DNA from: Candidatus Mnemosynella bozhongmuii | GTDB lineage: Archaea; Halobacteriota; Archaeoglobi; Mnemosynellales; Mnemosynellaceae | Direction of reading: 5' to 3' | Assembly (NCBI GenBank): GCA_014361165.1 | Contig: JACIWD010000024.1 | Span: 1-10,087, forward strand | DNA: 10,087 nt | Shown here: positions 1 through 6,186 of the stretch, piece by piece | How positions within the stretch are numbered: the stretch's first letter is position 1 | Layout: every line of letters begins with the position of its first letter | Translations under genes and position numbers: made by a program | Notes under the pieces: model-generated | Database searches by the model: none | Told to the model about the DNA's origin: nothing | Seen by the model: the letters and a program-made list of their open reading frames with translations, nothing else

Positions 1-2
1 AC

Positions 3-1676
3 GAAACTGCAGTTCTGCTTCTGGCATTCCTTCTTCTCGGAAGAACGCTTGAGGCCATGGCAAAGGGGAGAACGGGTGAAGCGATAAAGAAGCTGATGGG
101 GTTGAGAGCGAAAAAAGCCATTGTGGTGAGAGACGGAAAGGAAATCGAAGTTCCGGTGGAAGATGTCAGAGCTGGAGACATCGTAATAGTGAGACCGGGG
201 GAGAAAATACCTGTTGACGGAATTGTAATTGAGGGAGAGAGCTATGTTGATGAATCCATGATCACCGGTGAGCCCATCTCGAGTTTGAAGAAAGCTGGAG
301 ACGAGGTGATCGGCGCAACAATCAACAGAAACAGCTTGCTGAAGATCAGAGCGGTGAGGGTTGGAGGCGAAACTCTCCTCTCTCAAATTATCAGGCTGGT
401 TGAAGAGGCAATGGGAAGCAAACCGCCGATTCAGAGACTTGCCGACAGAATCGTCACTTACTTCATTCCAGCTGTTCTGACGATAGCCATCTCCTCCTTC
501 ATTTACTGGTATTTCATAGCCGGTGCTCCTTCTCTCTTTGCCCTCACCACTCTCATCTCAGTACTCGTCATCGCATGTCCGTGTGCATTCGGTCTTGCAA
601 CTCCGACAGCTCTTACTGTGGGTATGGGGAAGGGAGCCGAACTCGGAATTCTCATAAAGAATGGAGAGGCTCTTGAAGTTGCGAGAAAGGTCACAACCGT
701 GATCTTTGATAAAACGGGAACCCTAACCAAGGGCAAACCTGAGGTGACTGATGTGGTGTGCTTTAACGGAAGTGAGCTGGAGTTGCTGAGGATTGCTGCA
801 GTGGCAGAGAAGAGAAGTGAGCATCCTCTGGCTGAGGCCATCGTGAGGAGAGCTGAAGCAGAAGGCATAGAGATTGAGGAACCAGAGAATTTCGAGGTTG
901 TGGCAGGGAGAGGAGTCATCGCATCTCTCAAGGGTGAGAGAATACTTGTTGGTAGCAGGAAGCTCATTGAAGATTGCGGTCTGAGAGTTGATCGCAGAAC
1001 AGAGGAAATCCTTCAAAAACTTGAGGAAGATGCAAGGACAGCCATTCTAGTTGTGCTGAATGACAGAGTTCTTGGAGTTCTCGGGATAGCAGACACTCTG
1101 AAGGACTCTGCCAGAGAGGCCATTGAAGAGCTCCACAGAACGGGCAGAAAAGTTGCGATGATAACGGGAGATAACAGAAGGACTGCTGAAGCAATGGCCA
1201 GAAAGTTGGGCATTGATGCCGTTCTTGCTGAAGTGTTACCTCATGAGAAAGCTGAAGAGGTGAAAAGACTTCAGGAGAGAGGAGAGGTCGTCGCATTTGT
1301 TGGCGATGGAATAAATGATGCTCCTGCTCTTGCTCAGGCTGATCTGGGTATAGCAATTGGAAGCGGAACCGATATTGCGATTGAAAGCGGAGATATCGTG
1401 CTGGTGAGGGATGACCTCAGAGATGTGGTTGCCTCAATTCAGCTGAGCGAGAAGACCTTCAGGAAGATAAAGGAGAACATTTTCTGGGCAATGATTTACA
1501 ACACAGTTTTAATTCCGGTTGCAGCGGGATTGCTTTATCCTCTCTCTGGAGTCATCTTTCAGCCCGAGTGGGCTGCACTGGCAATGTCTCTGAGCAGCGT
1601 GAGCGTTGTGACGAATTCTCTGAGATTGAAGAACTACATTCCACCGGCGAAGAGGTTCAAATTAAAAAATAACTGA
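3..1676 (+). CDS. copA: Cu+-exporting P1B-type ATPase (CopA-like), 5'-truncated
   Basis: This is an integral membrane pump that couples ATP hydrolysis to export of Cu+ (possibly Ag+). The frame is open to the window edge: 18 codons precede the first ATG at 57 and continue the family consensus (LLLGRTLEAMAKGRT), so that ATG is internal and the N-terminal metal-binding domain and first helices are missing. Visible in order: actuator loop with TGE (264-272), the CPC metal-site motif (576-584) in the sixth helix, DKTGTLT with the phosphorylated Asp (708-728), the HP motif of the nucleotide domain (822-827), TGDN (1164-1175) and GDGINDAP (1302-1325). YN (1497-1502) and MxxSS (1584-1598) in the last two helices, together with CPC, mark the Cu+ subclass (P1B-1) rather than the CPH type (CopB). 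The protein ends soon after the last helix with KRFKLKNN, so it has no C-terminal CXXC domain. It is convergent with the larE-like gene, 5 bases apart. Confidence 0.95.
   Translation, partial: ETAVLLLAFLLLGRTLEAMAKGRTGEAIKKLMGLRAKKAIVVRDGKEIEVPVEDVRAGDIVIVRPGEKIPVDGIVIEGESYVDESMITGEPISSLKKAGDEVIGATINRNSLLKIRAVRVGGETLLSQIIRLVEEAMGSKPPIQRLADRIVTYFIPAVLTIAISSFIYWYFIAGAPSLFALTTLISVLVIACPCAFGLATPTALTVGMGKGAELGILIKNGEALEVARKVTTVIFDKTGTLTKGKPEVTDVVCFNGSELELLRIAAVAEKRSEHPLAEAIVRRAEAEGIEIEEPENFEVVAGRGVIASLKGERILVGSRKLIEDCGLRVDRRTEEILQKLEEDARTAILVVLNDRVLGVLGIADTLKDSAREAIEELHRTGRKVAMITGDNRRTAEAMARKLGIDAVLAEVLPHEKAEEVKRLQERGEVVAFVGDGINDAPALAQADLGIAIGSGTDIAIESGDIVLVRDDLRDVVASIQLSEKTFRKIKENIFWAMIYNTVLIPVAAGLLYPLSGVIFQPEWAALAMSLSSVSVVTNSLRLKNYIPPAKRFKLKNN
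1660..1672 (-). terminator. U-rich terminator candidate for the larE-like gene
   Basis: On the minus strand, 13 bases past the larE-like stop codon, the transcript would read UUAUUUUUUAAUUU, with six U in a row at 1669-1664. Archaeal RNA polymerase can stop at U tracts without a hairpin (established). The tract lies inside the last codons of copA, so if used the larE mRNA 3' end is antisense to copA. Confidence 0.4.
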
Positions 1677-1681
1677 GCCGT

Positions 1682-2491
1682 TCACGGGAGTTGAAGCGAG
1701 GATAATTTCCCGGTTCTGTAACCCTCCATGTCCAGCAGAACCAGTTTAAAACCGATTTTTTTGAGCTCTTCAACCACTTCATCCATAATTTTTTCGTCAA
1801 AAAATCTGTCTCTCTCCTCTCTACCGACCTCTATGACCGCCATTTCGCCAAAATTTCTGACCCGGATTTGTCTGACTCCGAGTCTTCTGATGATGAACGA
1901 TTCAGCATCATCAACCATTTTCAGTTTTCTCTCATCTATTCGAATCCCGAACGGTATTCTGGATGCGAGGCATGCGAGAGATGGTTTGTCGTGGAATGAG
2001 TATCCCATAATCTTCGCGATCTCCCGTATCTCTCCTTTGGTTATCCCGAGTTCAGCAAAGGGGCTGTAAACCATTTCCATTTCTCTGACAGCATTGTACC
2101 CGGGACGGTGCCCTTTCAGCTCTTCTGAATTTGTTCCCTCGAAAACAGCAGAATAACCTTTTTCCTTCGCATATTTCACGAGAGCTGAGAGCAGAATTTT
2201 CTTGCAGTAGTAGCATCTATCCGGAGTGTTCCGAACGAAGTATTCATTCTCAAGCTCGTTTATCTCAATAAACTCGTGTTTGATTCCTATTTCCCTCGCA
2301 ATTTTGACAGTCTCTTCAATTTCTCTTTTTGGAACCACCGGAGATATTGCGGTTACAGCCAGACTTCTGTCACCGAGCACCTCATGGCAGATTGCAGCAA
2401 GCGTTGAACTGTCAACACCTCCGCTGAAAGCAACAATCACGCTGTCAAATTTTCTCACAAATTCCTTCAGTCTCTCAAGCTTTTCATGCAT
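1682..2491 (-). CDS. larE: LarE-like ATP-dependent sulfur transferase (PP-loop)
   Basis: A 269-residue cytosolic PP-loop protein, about the usual LarE length. LarE adenylates the carboxylates of pyridinium biscarboxylic acid mononucleotide and donates sulfur to build the nickel-pincer cofactor of lactate racemase (family knowledge). Visible: PP-loop SGGVDSS at residues 23-29, the family motif DRCYYCKK (Cys93, Cys96), and ACLASRIPFG with Cys174, in the region of the sacrificial Cys176 of Lactobacillus LarE. The start at 2491 is chosen because GGAGG lies 7 bases before it (2499-2503); an in-frame ATG at 2542 would add 17 unconserved residues and falls in the likely TATA box. No larA, larB or larC is in the window, so the true substrate here is uncertain; another sulfur-transfer or nickel role is possible. 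It is divergent from pyrH and convergent with copA. Confidence 0.8.
   Translation of the reverse strand: MHEKLERLKEFVRKFDSVIVAFSGGVDSSTLAAICHEVLGDRSLAVTAISPVVPKREIEETVKIAREIGIKHEFIEINELENEYFVRNTPDRCYYCKKILLSALVKYAKEKGYSAVFEGTNSEELKGHRPGYNAVREMEMVYSPFAELGITKGEIREIAKIMGYSFHDKPSLACLASRIPFGIRIDERKLKMVDDAESFIIRRLGVRQIRVRNFGEMAVIEVGREERDRFFDEKIMDEVVEELKKIGFKLVLLDMEGYRTGKLSSLQLP
1756..1762 (+). terminator. T7 tract, candidate copA terminator
   Basis: Seven T in a row on the + strand, 80 bases after the copA stop; a T6 follows at 1789-1794. No T tract lies closer, so copA transcripts may run about 80-120 bases antisense into the larE-like gene before ending. This is inferred from composition only. 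Confidence 0.25.
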
Positions 2492-2498
2492 TTTCTGT

Positions 2499-2503
2499 CC
2501 TCC
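2499..2503 (-). promoter_or_regulatory. Shine-Dalgarno site deciding the larE-like start
   Basis: The minus strand reads GGAGGACAGAAAATG. A full GGAGG with a 7-base spacer fixes the start at 2491 rather than at the upstream in-frame ATG (2542). Confidence 0.8.
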
Positions 2504-2540
2504 GAAGTCCTGGAAAGGTAATCTAAATTTCCGTTGAAGC

Positions 2541-2548
2541 AATTTATG
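2541..2548 (-). promoter_or_regulatory. TATA-box candidate for the larE-like gene
   Basis: The minus strand reads CATAAATT, centred about 53 bases before the ATG. Transcription starting about 26 bases downstream would give a leader of about 27 bases that contains the GGAGG. A second AT-rich run (AAATTTAGA, about 2523-2531) is closer and less suitable. Confidence 0.4.
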
Positions 2549-2601
2549 AAGTTTTCCAAAACCTGAGAGAATTCATGTGGCGGATGGCACTTTTCAGAAA
2601 A

Positions 2602-2610
2602 ATCTATTTA
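2602..2610 (+). promoter_or_regulatory. TATA-box candidate for leaderless pyrH
   Basis: ATCTATTTA, preceded by an A-rich BRE-like stretch (CAGAAAA), is centred 28 bases before the pyrH ATG. No Shine-Dalgarno sequence lies between them (the interval is C/T-rich), which is the layout expected of a leaderless archaeal mRNA. Confidence 0.5.
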
Positions 2611-2633
2611 CTCCTCCTCTCCATCTAACCCTC

Positions 2634-3302
2634 ATGAAAATTGTAATCTCCATCGGAGGATCTGTTCTGACCTCGGAATTCTCAGTAGAGAGATTCAGGA
2701 AATATGCATCTGTTTTAAAAGAGCTCTCCTCTGAAAACGAGCTCGTGGTCGTGGTTGGAGGAGGAAAGATCGCGAGAGATTACATTTCAATTTCAAGAGA
2801 ACTCGGAGCAAATGAAGCTTTCAGCGATCTCATAGGAATTGAGGTCACGAGACTGAATGCAAGGCTTCTCATATCTGCTCTTGGAGACAGAGCATATCCG
2901 GAACCTCTTAAAGAATACACGAAAATTCCCGAAGTTCTTGAAATGAAGAAGATTGCGGTCATGGGCGGAGTCTCTCCCGGTCAGACCACCGATGCGGTTG
3001 CAGCGGTTGCAGCTGAATTCATAGGAGCCGATTTGCTCGTGAATGCAACCTCGGTTGATGGAGTTTACACCTCTGACCCGCAGAAAGATCCTTCTGCGAG
3101 GAAAATTGAAAGAATGAGTGCTGAGGAGCTTGTGAGGATTGTGATGAGCGGCGAAATGAAGGCCGGTCTGAAAGCGGTTATAGATCCTCTTGCAGCAAAG
3201 ATCATAGAAAGGTCAAGAATAAGAACAATTGTCATGGATGGAAGAAATCCTGAAAATTTGAAGAAAATCTTCTCGAACCACGGAGGAACCGAGATCGTGT
3301 GA
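2634..3302 (+). CDS. pyrH: UMP kinase (archaeal PyrH, amino-acid kinase family)
   Basis: A 222-residue cytosolic enzyme that phosphorylates UMP to UDP with ATP in pyrimidine nucleotide synthesis. The amino-acid-kinase fold is evident: N-terminal KIVISIGGSVL (phosphate-binding loop), VVVVGGGKIARDY at 38-50, MGGVSPGQTTDAVAA at 110-124 (UMP-binding region), NATSVDGVYTSDP at 137-149, and MKAGLKAVIDPLAAKII at 175-191. Length matches archaeal UMP kinases and is shorter than most bacterial PyrH. The start at 2634 is chosen because the fold begins there; the in-frame upstream ATG at 2577 would add 19 unconserved residues encoded across the promoter. Its TGA abuts the hypE stop codon with no bases between. 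There is no operon partner on this strand. Confidence 0.93.
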   Translation: MKIVISIGGSVLTSEFSVERFRKYASVLKELSSENELVVVVGGGKIARDYISISRELGANEAFSDLIGIEVTRLNARLLISALGDRAYPEPLKEYTKIPEVLEMKKIAVMGGVSPGQTTDAVAAVAAEFIGADLLVNATSVDGVYTSDPQKDPSARKIERMSAEELVRIVMSGEMKAGLKAVIDPLAAKIIERSRIRTIVMDGRNPENLKKIFSNHGGTEIV

Positions 3303-3305
3303 TCA
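3300..3305. other. TGATCA: abutting convergent stop codons of pyrH and hypE
   Basis: One six-base palindrome supplies both stops: TGA for pyrH on + (3300-3302) and TGA for hypE on - (3305-3303). There is no intergenic DNA, so any transcript that continues past either stop is antisense to the other gene. Confidence 0.95.
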
Positions 3306-4304
3306 GCAGACTCTCGGAATGGGATCTCCGAGAGGCATGTCCACGATCCTTCTTCCTCCAACTCTTGTTCTCATTATGACCTTCGAGCCCTCCTTGACCT
3401 CTCCTATGATCATCGCATCTTTTCCGTATTTCGTTTTCCTGATCTCCTCAAGAACCTCCTCAGCTCTATCCCTCTGAACTCCCATGACAACCTTTCCCTC
3501 ATTTGCAACCTCGAGAGGATCTATCCCGAGCATCTCAGAAGCGGAGCGAACACTCTCCTTTATTGGAATGAGCTCCTCCTCTATCTCTATCCTCACACCG
3601 CTCTTGGATGCCATCTCGTTCAGAGCCGCCGCGAGACCCCCTCTTGTCGGATCTTTCATTGCTGTGACTCCTCCTGTTCTCAGAGCTCTCTCAACAACCT
3701 CCCAGACTGGCGAAACATCTGAAAAGATCGGAGTCTCAAATTCAAATCCCTCTCTGTGACACAGAATGCACAGACCGTGGTCTCCAATTGTTCCGCTCAC
3801 AATTATTTTATCTCCGGGTTTCAATCCGGAGTCATACACCGGTTTCTCTGCGATACCGATTCCCGAGGTGTTTATCACAACTCCTCTCAGAGCCTCTCTT
3901 TCAAGAACCTTTGTGTCTCCTGTTACGAGAAAGGCATTGAGCTCTCTGAGAACCTCATCCATTGATTTCATGATTCTCTTCAGATCCTCAATCTCAAAAC
4001 CCTCTCCTATGACCATTGAGTTTGAAAAGAAGAGGGGACGGGCTCCCATAACAGCGAGATCATTTGCTGTTCCGCATATCGACAGCTTTCCTATATCTCC
4101 TCCCGGGAAGAAAATTGGCTCGACTGCATGACTGTCTGTTGTGAACACGATCTTTGAGCCATTCAGGTCGATCACAGCTCCATCATCCATACCCTCAAGT
4201 CCGTAAACCTTCTCTGAGGTCTTCGAGGAGAGCTCTGAAAGAAGCTCCCTGAGAAGCTCGTTCATTGCTTCTCCACCCGCACCGTGCATCATCGATACCT
4301 TCAT
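3303..4304 (-). CDS. hypE: Hydrogenase maturation protein HypE
   Basis: A 333-residue cytosolic protein of the PurM/AIR-synthase ATPase fold. HypF transfers a carbamoyl group to its C-terminal Cys; HypE dehydrates this with ATP to a thiocyanate, the source of the CN ligands of the NiFe site (established). Seen: DDGAVI at 40-45, TTDSHAVEPIFFPGGDIGKL near 55-74, the conserved GTANDLAVMGA at 78-88, TGDTKV at 128-133, MKDPTRGGLA at 216-225, and the terminal PRVC with Cys333 as the very last residue, so the protein is intact and probably active. The ATG at 4304 overlaps the hypA stop in ATGA and follows GAGGTGG, which indicates translational coupling. It is last in hypC-hypA-hypE. hypF and hypD are not in the window. 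Confidence 0.97.
   Translation of the reverse strand: MKVSMMHGAGGEAMNELLRELLSELSSKTSEKVYGLEGMDDGAVIDLNGSKIVFTTDSHAVEPIFFPGGDIGKLSICGTANDLAVMGARPLFFSNSMVIGEGFEIEDLKRIMKSMDEVLRELNAFLVTGDTKVLEREALRGVVINTSGIGIAEKPVYDSGLKPGDKIIVSGTIGDHGLCILCHREGFEFETPIFSDVSPVWEVVERALRTGGVTAMKDPTRGGLAAALNEMASKSGVRIEIEEELIPIKESVRSASEMLGIDPLEVANEGKVVMGVQRDRAEEVLEEIRKTKYGKDAMIIGEVKEGSKVIMRTRVGGRRIVDMPLGDPIPRVC
3311..3334. repeat. 8-bp inverted repeat just past the pyrH stop
   Basis: CTCTCGGA (3311-3318) and TCCGAGAG (3327-3334) are exact reverse complements around an 8-base loop. The repeat lies within the last codons of hypE and starts 8 bases after the pyrH stop. It could form a hairpin on either RNA and end or stabilise transcripts, but no T tract follows on either strand. 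Confidence 0.5.
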
Positions 4305-4654
4305 GATTCCACCTCAAGATCAACGCTCTTTATTATGAGATCTCTCCCTCTGGAGATTTTCAGAGCTCCTCCGCATTTCGGACAGAGGAAAATTCCCACA
4401 AGGGGTTCCTCAATTTTCCCGCACCTCTCGCACTCCACCTCAGCCTTCCTCATCTCGATCTCAAGCTCGGCAGAGCTCATGAGCTCATCCTCTGAGATTA
4501 TGGCACGAAAACAGAATTCGAGCTGTTCGGGATTTATCATCGTGAGCTCACCTATCTCGAGAGAGACCCTCCTGACCCTCTTGACATCTCCTCTCTCCTC
4601 AATGACATTCTTCAGAGTTTCATAAATCTGGTAAGCCACGCTGTATTCGTGCAA
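4301..4654 (-). CDS. hypA: Hydrogenase nickel-insertion protein HypA (TTG start)
   Basis: A 117-residue nickel metallochaperone that, with HypB, delivers Ni to the large subunit of NiFe hydrogenase. The N-terminus MHEYSVA has the Ni-binding Met1-His2-Glu3; the zinc site is CERC (Cys75, Cys78) and CPKC (Cys91, Cys94). The start codon is TTG (4654-4652): translation in this frame gives the invariant MHE, while the nearby ATG at 4661 overlapping the hypC stop is out of frame. GAGG lies 8 bases before the TTG. The gap to hypC is 3 bases and the overlap with hypE is 4 bases (ATGA), so the three are surely one operon. HypB, the usual GTPase partner, is not in the window. Confidence 0.96.
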   Translation of the reverse strand: MHEYSVAYQIYETLKNVIEERGDVKRVRRVSLEIGELTMINPEQLEFCFRAIISEDELMSSAELEIEMRKAEVECERCGKIEEPLVGIFLCPKCGGALKISRGRDLIIKSVDLEVES

Positions 4655-4657
4655 GGC

Positions 4658-4879
4658 TCATTCCTCTATTTCAGCCAGCTCGGCAAGAATTCTGAGAGTT
4701 TCCTCGGCCTCTCTCTCATCGAGCTTCTGAATCGCATAACCAACATGAACGAGAACATAATCTCCAACTTTGACATCTTCAAGAAGGTCAAGTCTTATTT
4801 TCTGTTTCAGCTCTCCGTAATCAACGAGAGCCTCCTTCCCGTTTATCTCAATGACCTTTGCCGGGATCGCCAGACACAT
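4658..4879 (-). CDS. hypC: Hydrogenase assembly chaperone HypC
   Basis: A 73-residue chaperone of the HypC/HybG family. It binds HypD and the hydrogenase large-subunit precursor while the Fe(CN)2CO unit is built and transferred. The diagnostic N-terminus MCLAIPAKVIEI is present with the essential Cys2, followed by a VDYGELKQK strand (usually VDYGG) and DYVLVHVGYAIQKLDE with the conserved His45. Length is typical. The ATG at 4879 is preceded by GGAGG (4887-4891) with a 7-base spacer. It is the first gene of hypC-hypA-hypE and is transcribed away from prf1. Confidence 0.97.
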   Translation of the reverse strand: MCLAIPAKVIEINGKEALVDYGELKQKIRLDLLEDVKVGDYVLVHVGYAIQKLDEREAEETLRILAELAEIEE

Positions 4880-4886
4880 GAGAATG

Positions 4887-4891
4887 CCTCC
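4887..4891 (-). promoter_or_regulatory. Shine-Dalgarno site of hypC
   Basis: The minus strand reads GGAGGCATTCTCATG: a strong site with a 7-base spacer. It implies a short leader on the hyp operon mRNA, unlike the divergent prf1, which has no comparable site. Confidence 0.8.
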
Positions 4892-4915
4892 GAGTCTTTT
4901 TCATAATCCACAGAC

Positions 4916-4923
4916 TATATATA
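4916..4923. promoter_or_regulatory. Symmetric TATA box shared by hypCAE and prf1
   Basis: TATATATA is a perfect 8-base palindrome in the 71-base gap between divergent hypC and prf1 and is the only strong TATA there. A start 26 bases to the right (about 4945) would give prf1 a leader of about 5 bases; 26 bases to the left (about 4894) would give hypC a leader of about 14 bases containing its GGAGG. Spacing suits both genes, so TBP could bind in either direction, with BRE elements deciding orientation. Confidence 0.65.
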
Positions 4924-4950
4924 CTTAATCATTGTTTAAATTCAGAGACA

Positions 4951-6180
4951 ATGAGCGATCAGCAGAAGAAATATGAGTTCAAGAGGTATCTGGAGGAGCT
5001 CAAAAACAAGAGCGGTAGGGGAACCGAGCTCATCTCTCTTTACATTCCACCTGACAAGCAGATTCATGAGGTTGTGGCCCAGCTCAGAGATGAGTACGGG
5101 CAGGCGTCCAACATAAAGTCAAAATCCACGAGAACAAATGTTCAGAGTGCCATAGAGTCGATTCTCTCTCGTTTGAAATACATTTCCAAGCCTCCCGAAA
5201 ACGGACTTGTTATATTCTGCGGTGCTGTTGCGACTGGAGCTGATAAAACAGAACTGGAGGTCTACATTCTTGAGCCTCCGGAACCGATAAACATCTACAA
5301 ATATCACTGTGATTCGAGATTCTTCCTTGAGCCTCTTGAGGAAATGTTAAAGGATAAGAAAACATACGGGCTGATAGTTCTCGATAGAAGAGAGGCAACC
5401 ATAGGGATTTTGAGAGGAAAAACGATAGAAGCTCTGAGATATCTGACCTCAAATGTTCCCGGAAAGCACAGACAGGGAGGTCAGTCAGCAAGAAGATTTG
5501 AAAGATTGAGGGAGATAGCAATTCATGAATTCTACAAGAGAATCGGCGATGCAGCTTCAGAGATCTTCCTCTCAATAGATCCAAAAGACCTTGAGGGAAT
5601 TCTCATAGGAGGACCCTCACCGACGAAGGAGGAGTTTTATAAAGGAGGATATCTCCATCACGAGCTTCAGAGGAAGGTTATAGGTCTTTTTGATGTCAGC
5701 TACACTGATGACACCGGACTCTATGAGCTTGTGGAGAATGCATCCGAAGCTCTCGAGCAGCACGATCTCATAAGGGAGAAGGAGCTGATGAGGAGATTCA
5801 TGAGGGAGCTCGCAAAAGATGACGGTCTCGCTGTTTACGGCGAGGAAGAAGTTCGCAGAAATCTGATAATGGGTTCCATGGAGGTTCTGCTAATCTCAGA
5901 AGATCTGAGGAAGATCAGAGCAAAATACAGGTGTTCATCCTGCGGACACTCTGAAGAGGTAACCCTCTCAGACGGAAGTCCGCATCCTCAGAGGAAATGT
6001 CCGAAATGCGGCGGAGAAATGGTCGTTGAAGAGACGAGGGATATTGTGGAGGAGCTCTCGGAAATAGCGGAGCAGATGGGAACAAAAGTTGAATTTATCT
6101 CAACCGAGTTTGAAGAAGGGGAACAGCTTTTAAAGGCATTCGGTGGAATAGCAGGAATACTGAGATACCGGACATCGTGA
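4951..6180 (+). CDS. prf1: Peptide chain release factor aRF1
   Basis: A 409-residue archaeal class-1 release factor that reads all three stop codons and triggers peptidyl-tRNA hydrolysis on the ribosome. The N domain carries NIKS at residues 54-57 and YHCDSRF at 118-124 (the YxCxxxF motif), both used in stop recognition. The M domain has PGKHRQGGQSARRFERLRE with the catalytic GGQ at 176-178. The C domain (from about 280) contains a CxxC pair (Cys328, Cys331) and a second (Cys350, Cys353), a zinc ribbon expected in archaeal aRF1. Length is normal. No Shine-Dalgarno sequence precedes the ATG, and the TATA box is 32 bases upstream, so the mRNA is nearly leaderless. argS follows after 6 bases, very probably in the same transcript. 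Confidence 0.97.
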   Translation: MSDQQKKYEFKRYLEELKNKSGRGTELISLYIPPDKQIHEVVAQLRDEYGQASNIKSKSTRTNVQSAIESILSRLKYISKPPENGLVIFCGAVATGADKTELEVYILEPPEPINIYKYHCDSRFFLEPLEEMLKDKKTYGLIVLDRREATIGILRGKTIEALRYLTSNVPGKHRQGGQSARRFERLREIAIHEFYKRIGDAASEIFLSIDPKDLEGILIGGPSPTKEEFYKGGYLHHELQRKVIGLFDVSYTDDTGLYELVENASEALEQHDLIREKELMRRFMRELAKDDGLAVYGEEEVRRNLIMGSMEVLLISEDLRKIRAKYRCSSCGHSEEVTLSDGSPHPQRKCPKCGGEMVVEETRDIVEELSEIAEQMGTKVEFISTEFEEGEQLLKAFGGIAGILRYRTS

Positions 6181-6186
6181 TGCCTT

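Noticed and set aside
1728..2069. Open frame of 113 codons on the + strand inside the larE-like gene
   Set aside because: It is antisense to a strongly conserved gene, serine-rich and low in complexity, typical of a shadow frame; the same holds for other antisense frames at 2226-2537, 3484-4131, 503-1356, 6550-7176 and 9246-9845.
2492..2542. 17-residue N-terminal extension of the larE-like protein
   Set aside because: GGAGG at 2499-2503 is correctly spaced for the ATG at 2491, and the upstream ATG falls in the probable promoter.
2577..2633. Upstream in-frame ATG extending pyrH by 19 residues
   Set aside because: The extension is not part of the UMP kinase fold and overlaps the likely TATA box at 2602-2610; ATG 2634 gives the family N-terminus.
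4649..4906. Open frame of 85 codons on the + strand over hypC
   Set aside because: It is antisense to an unmistakable HypC and has no family resemblance or start signals.
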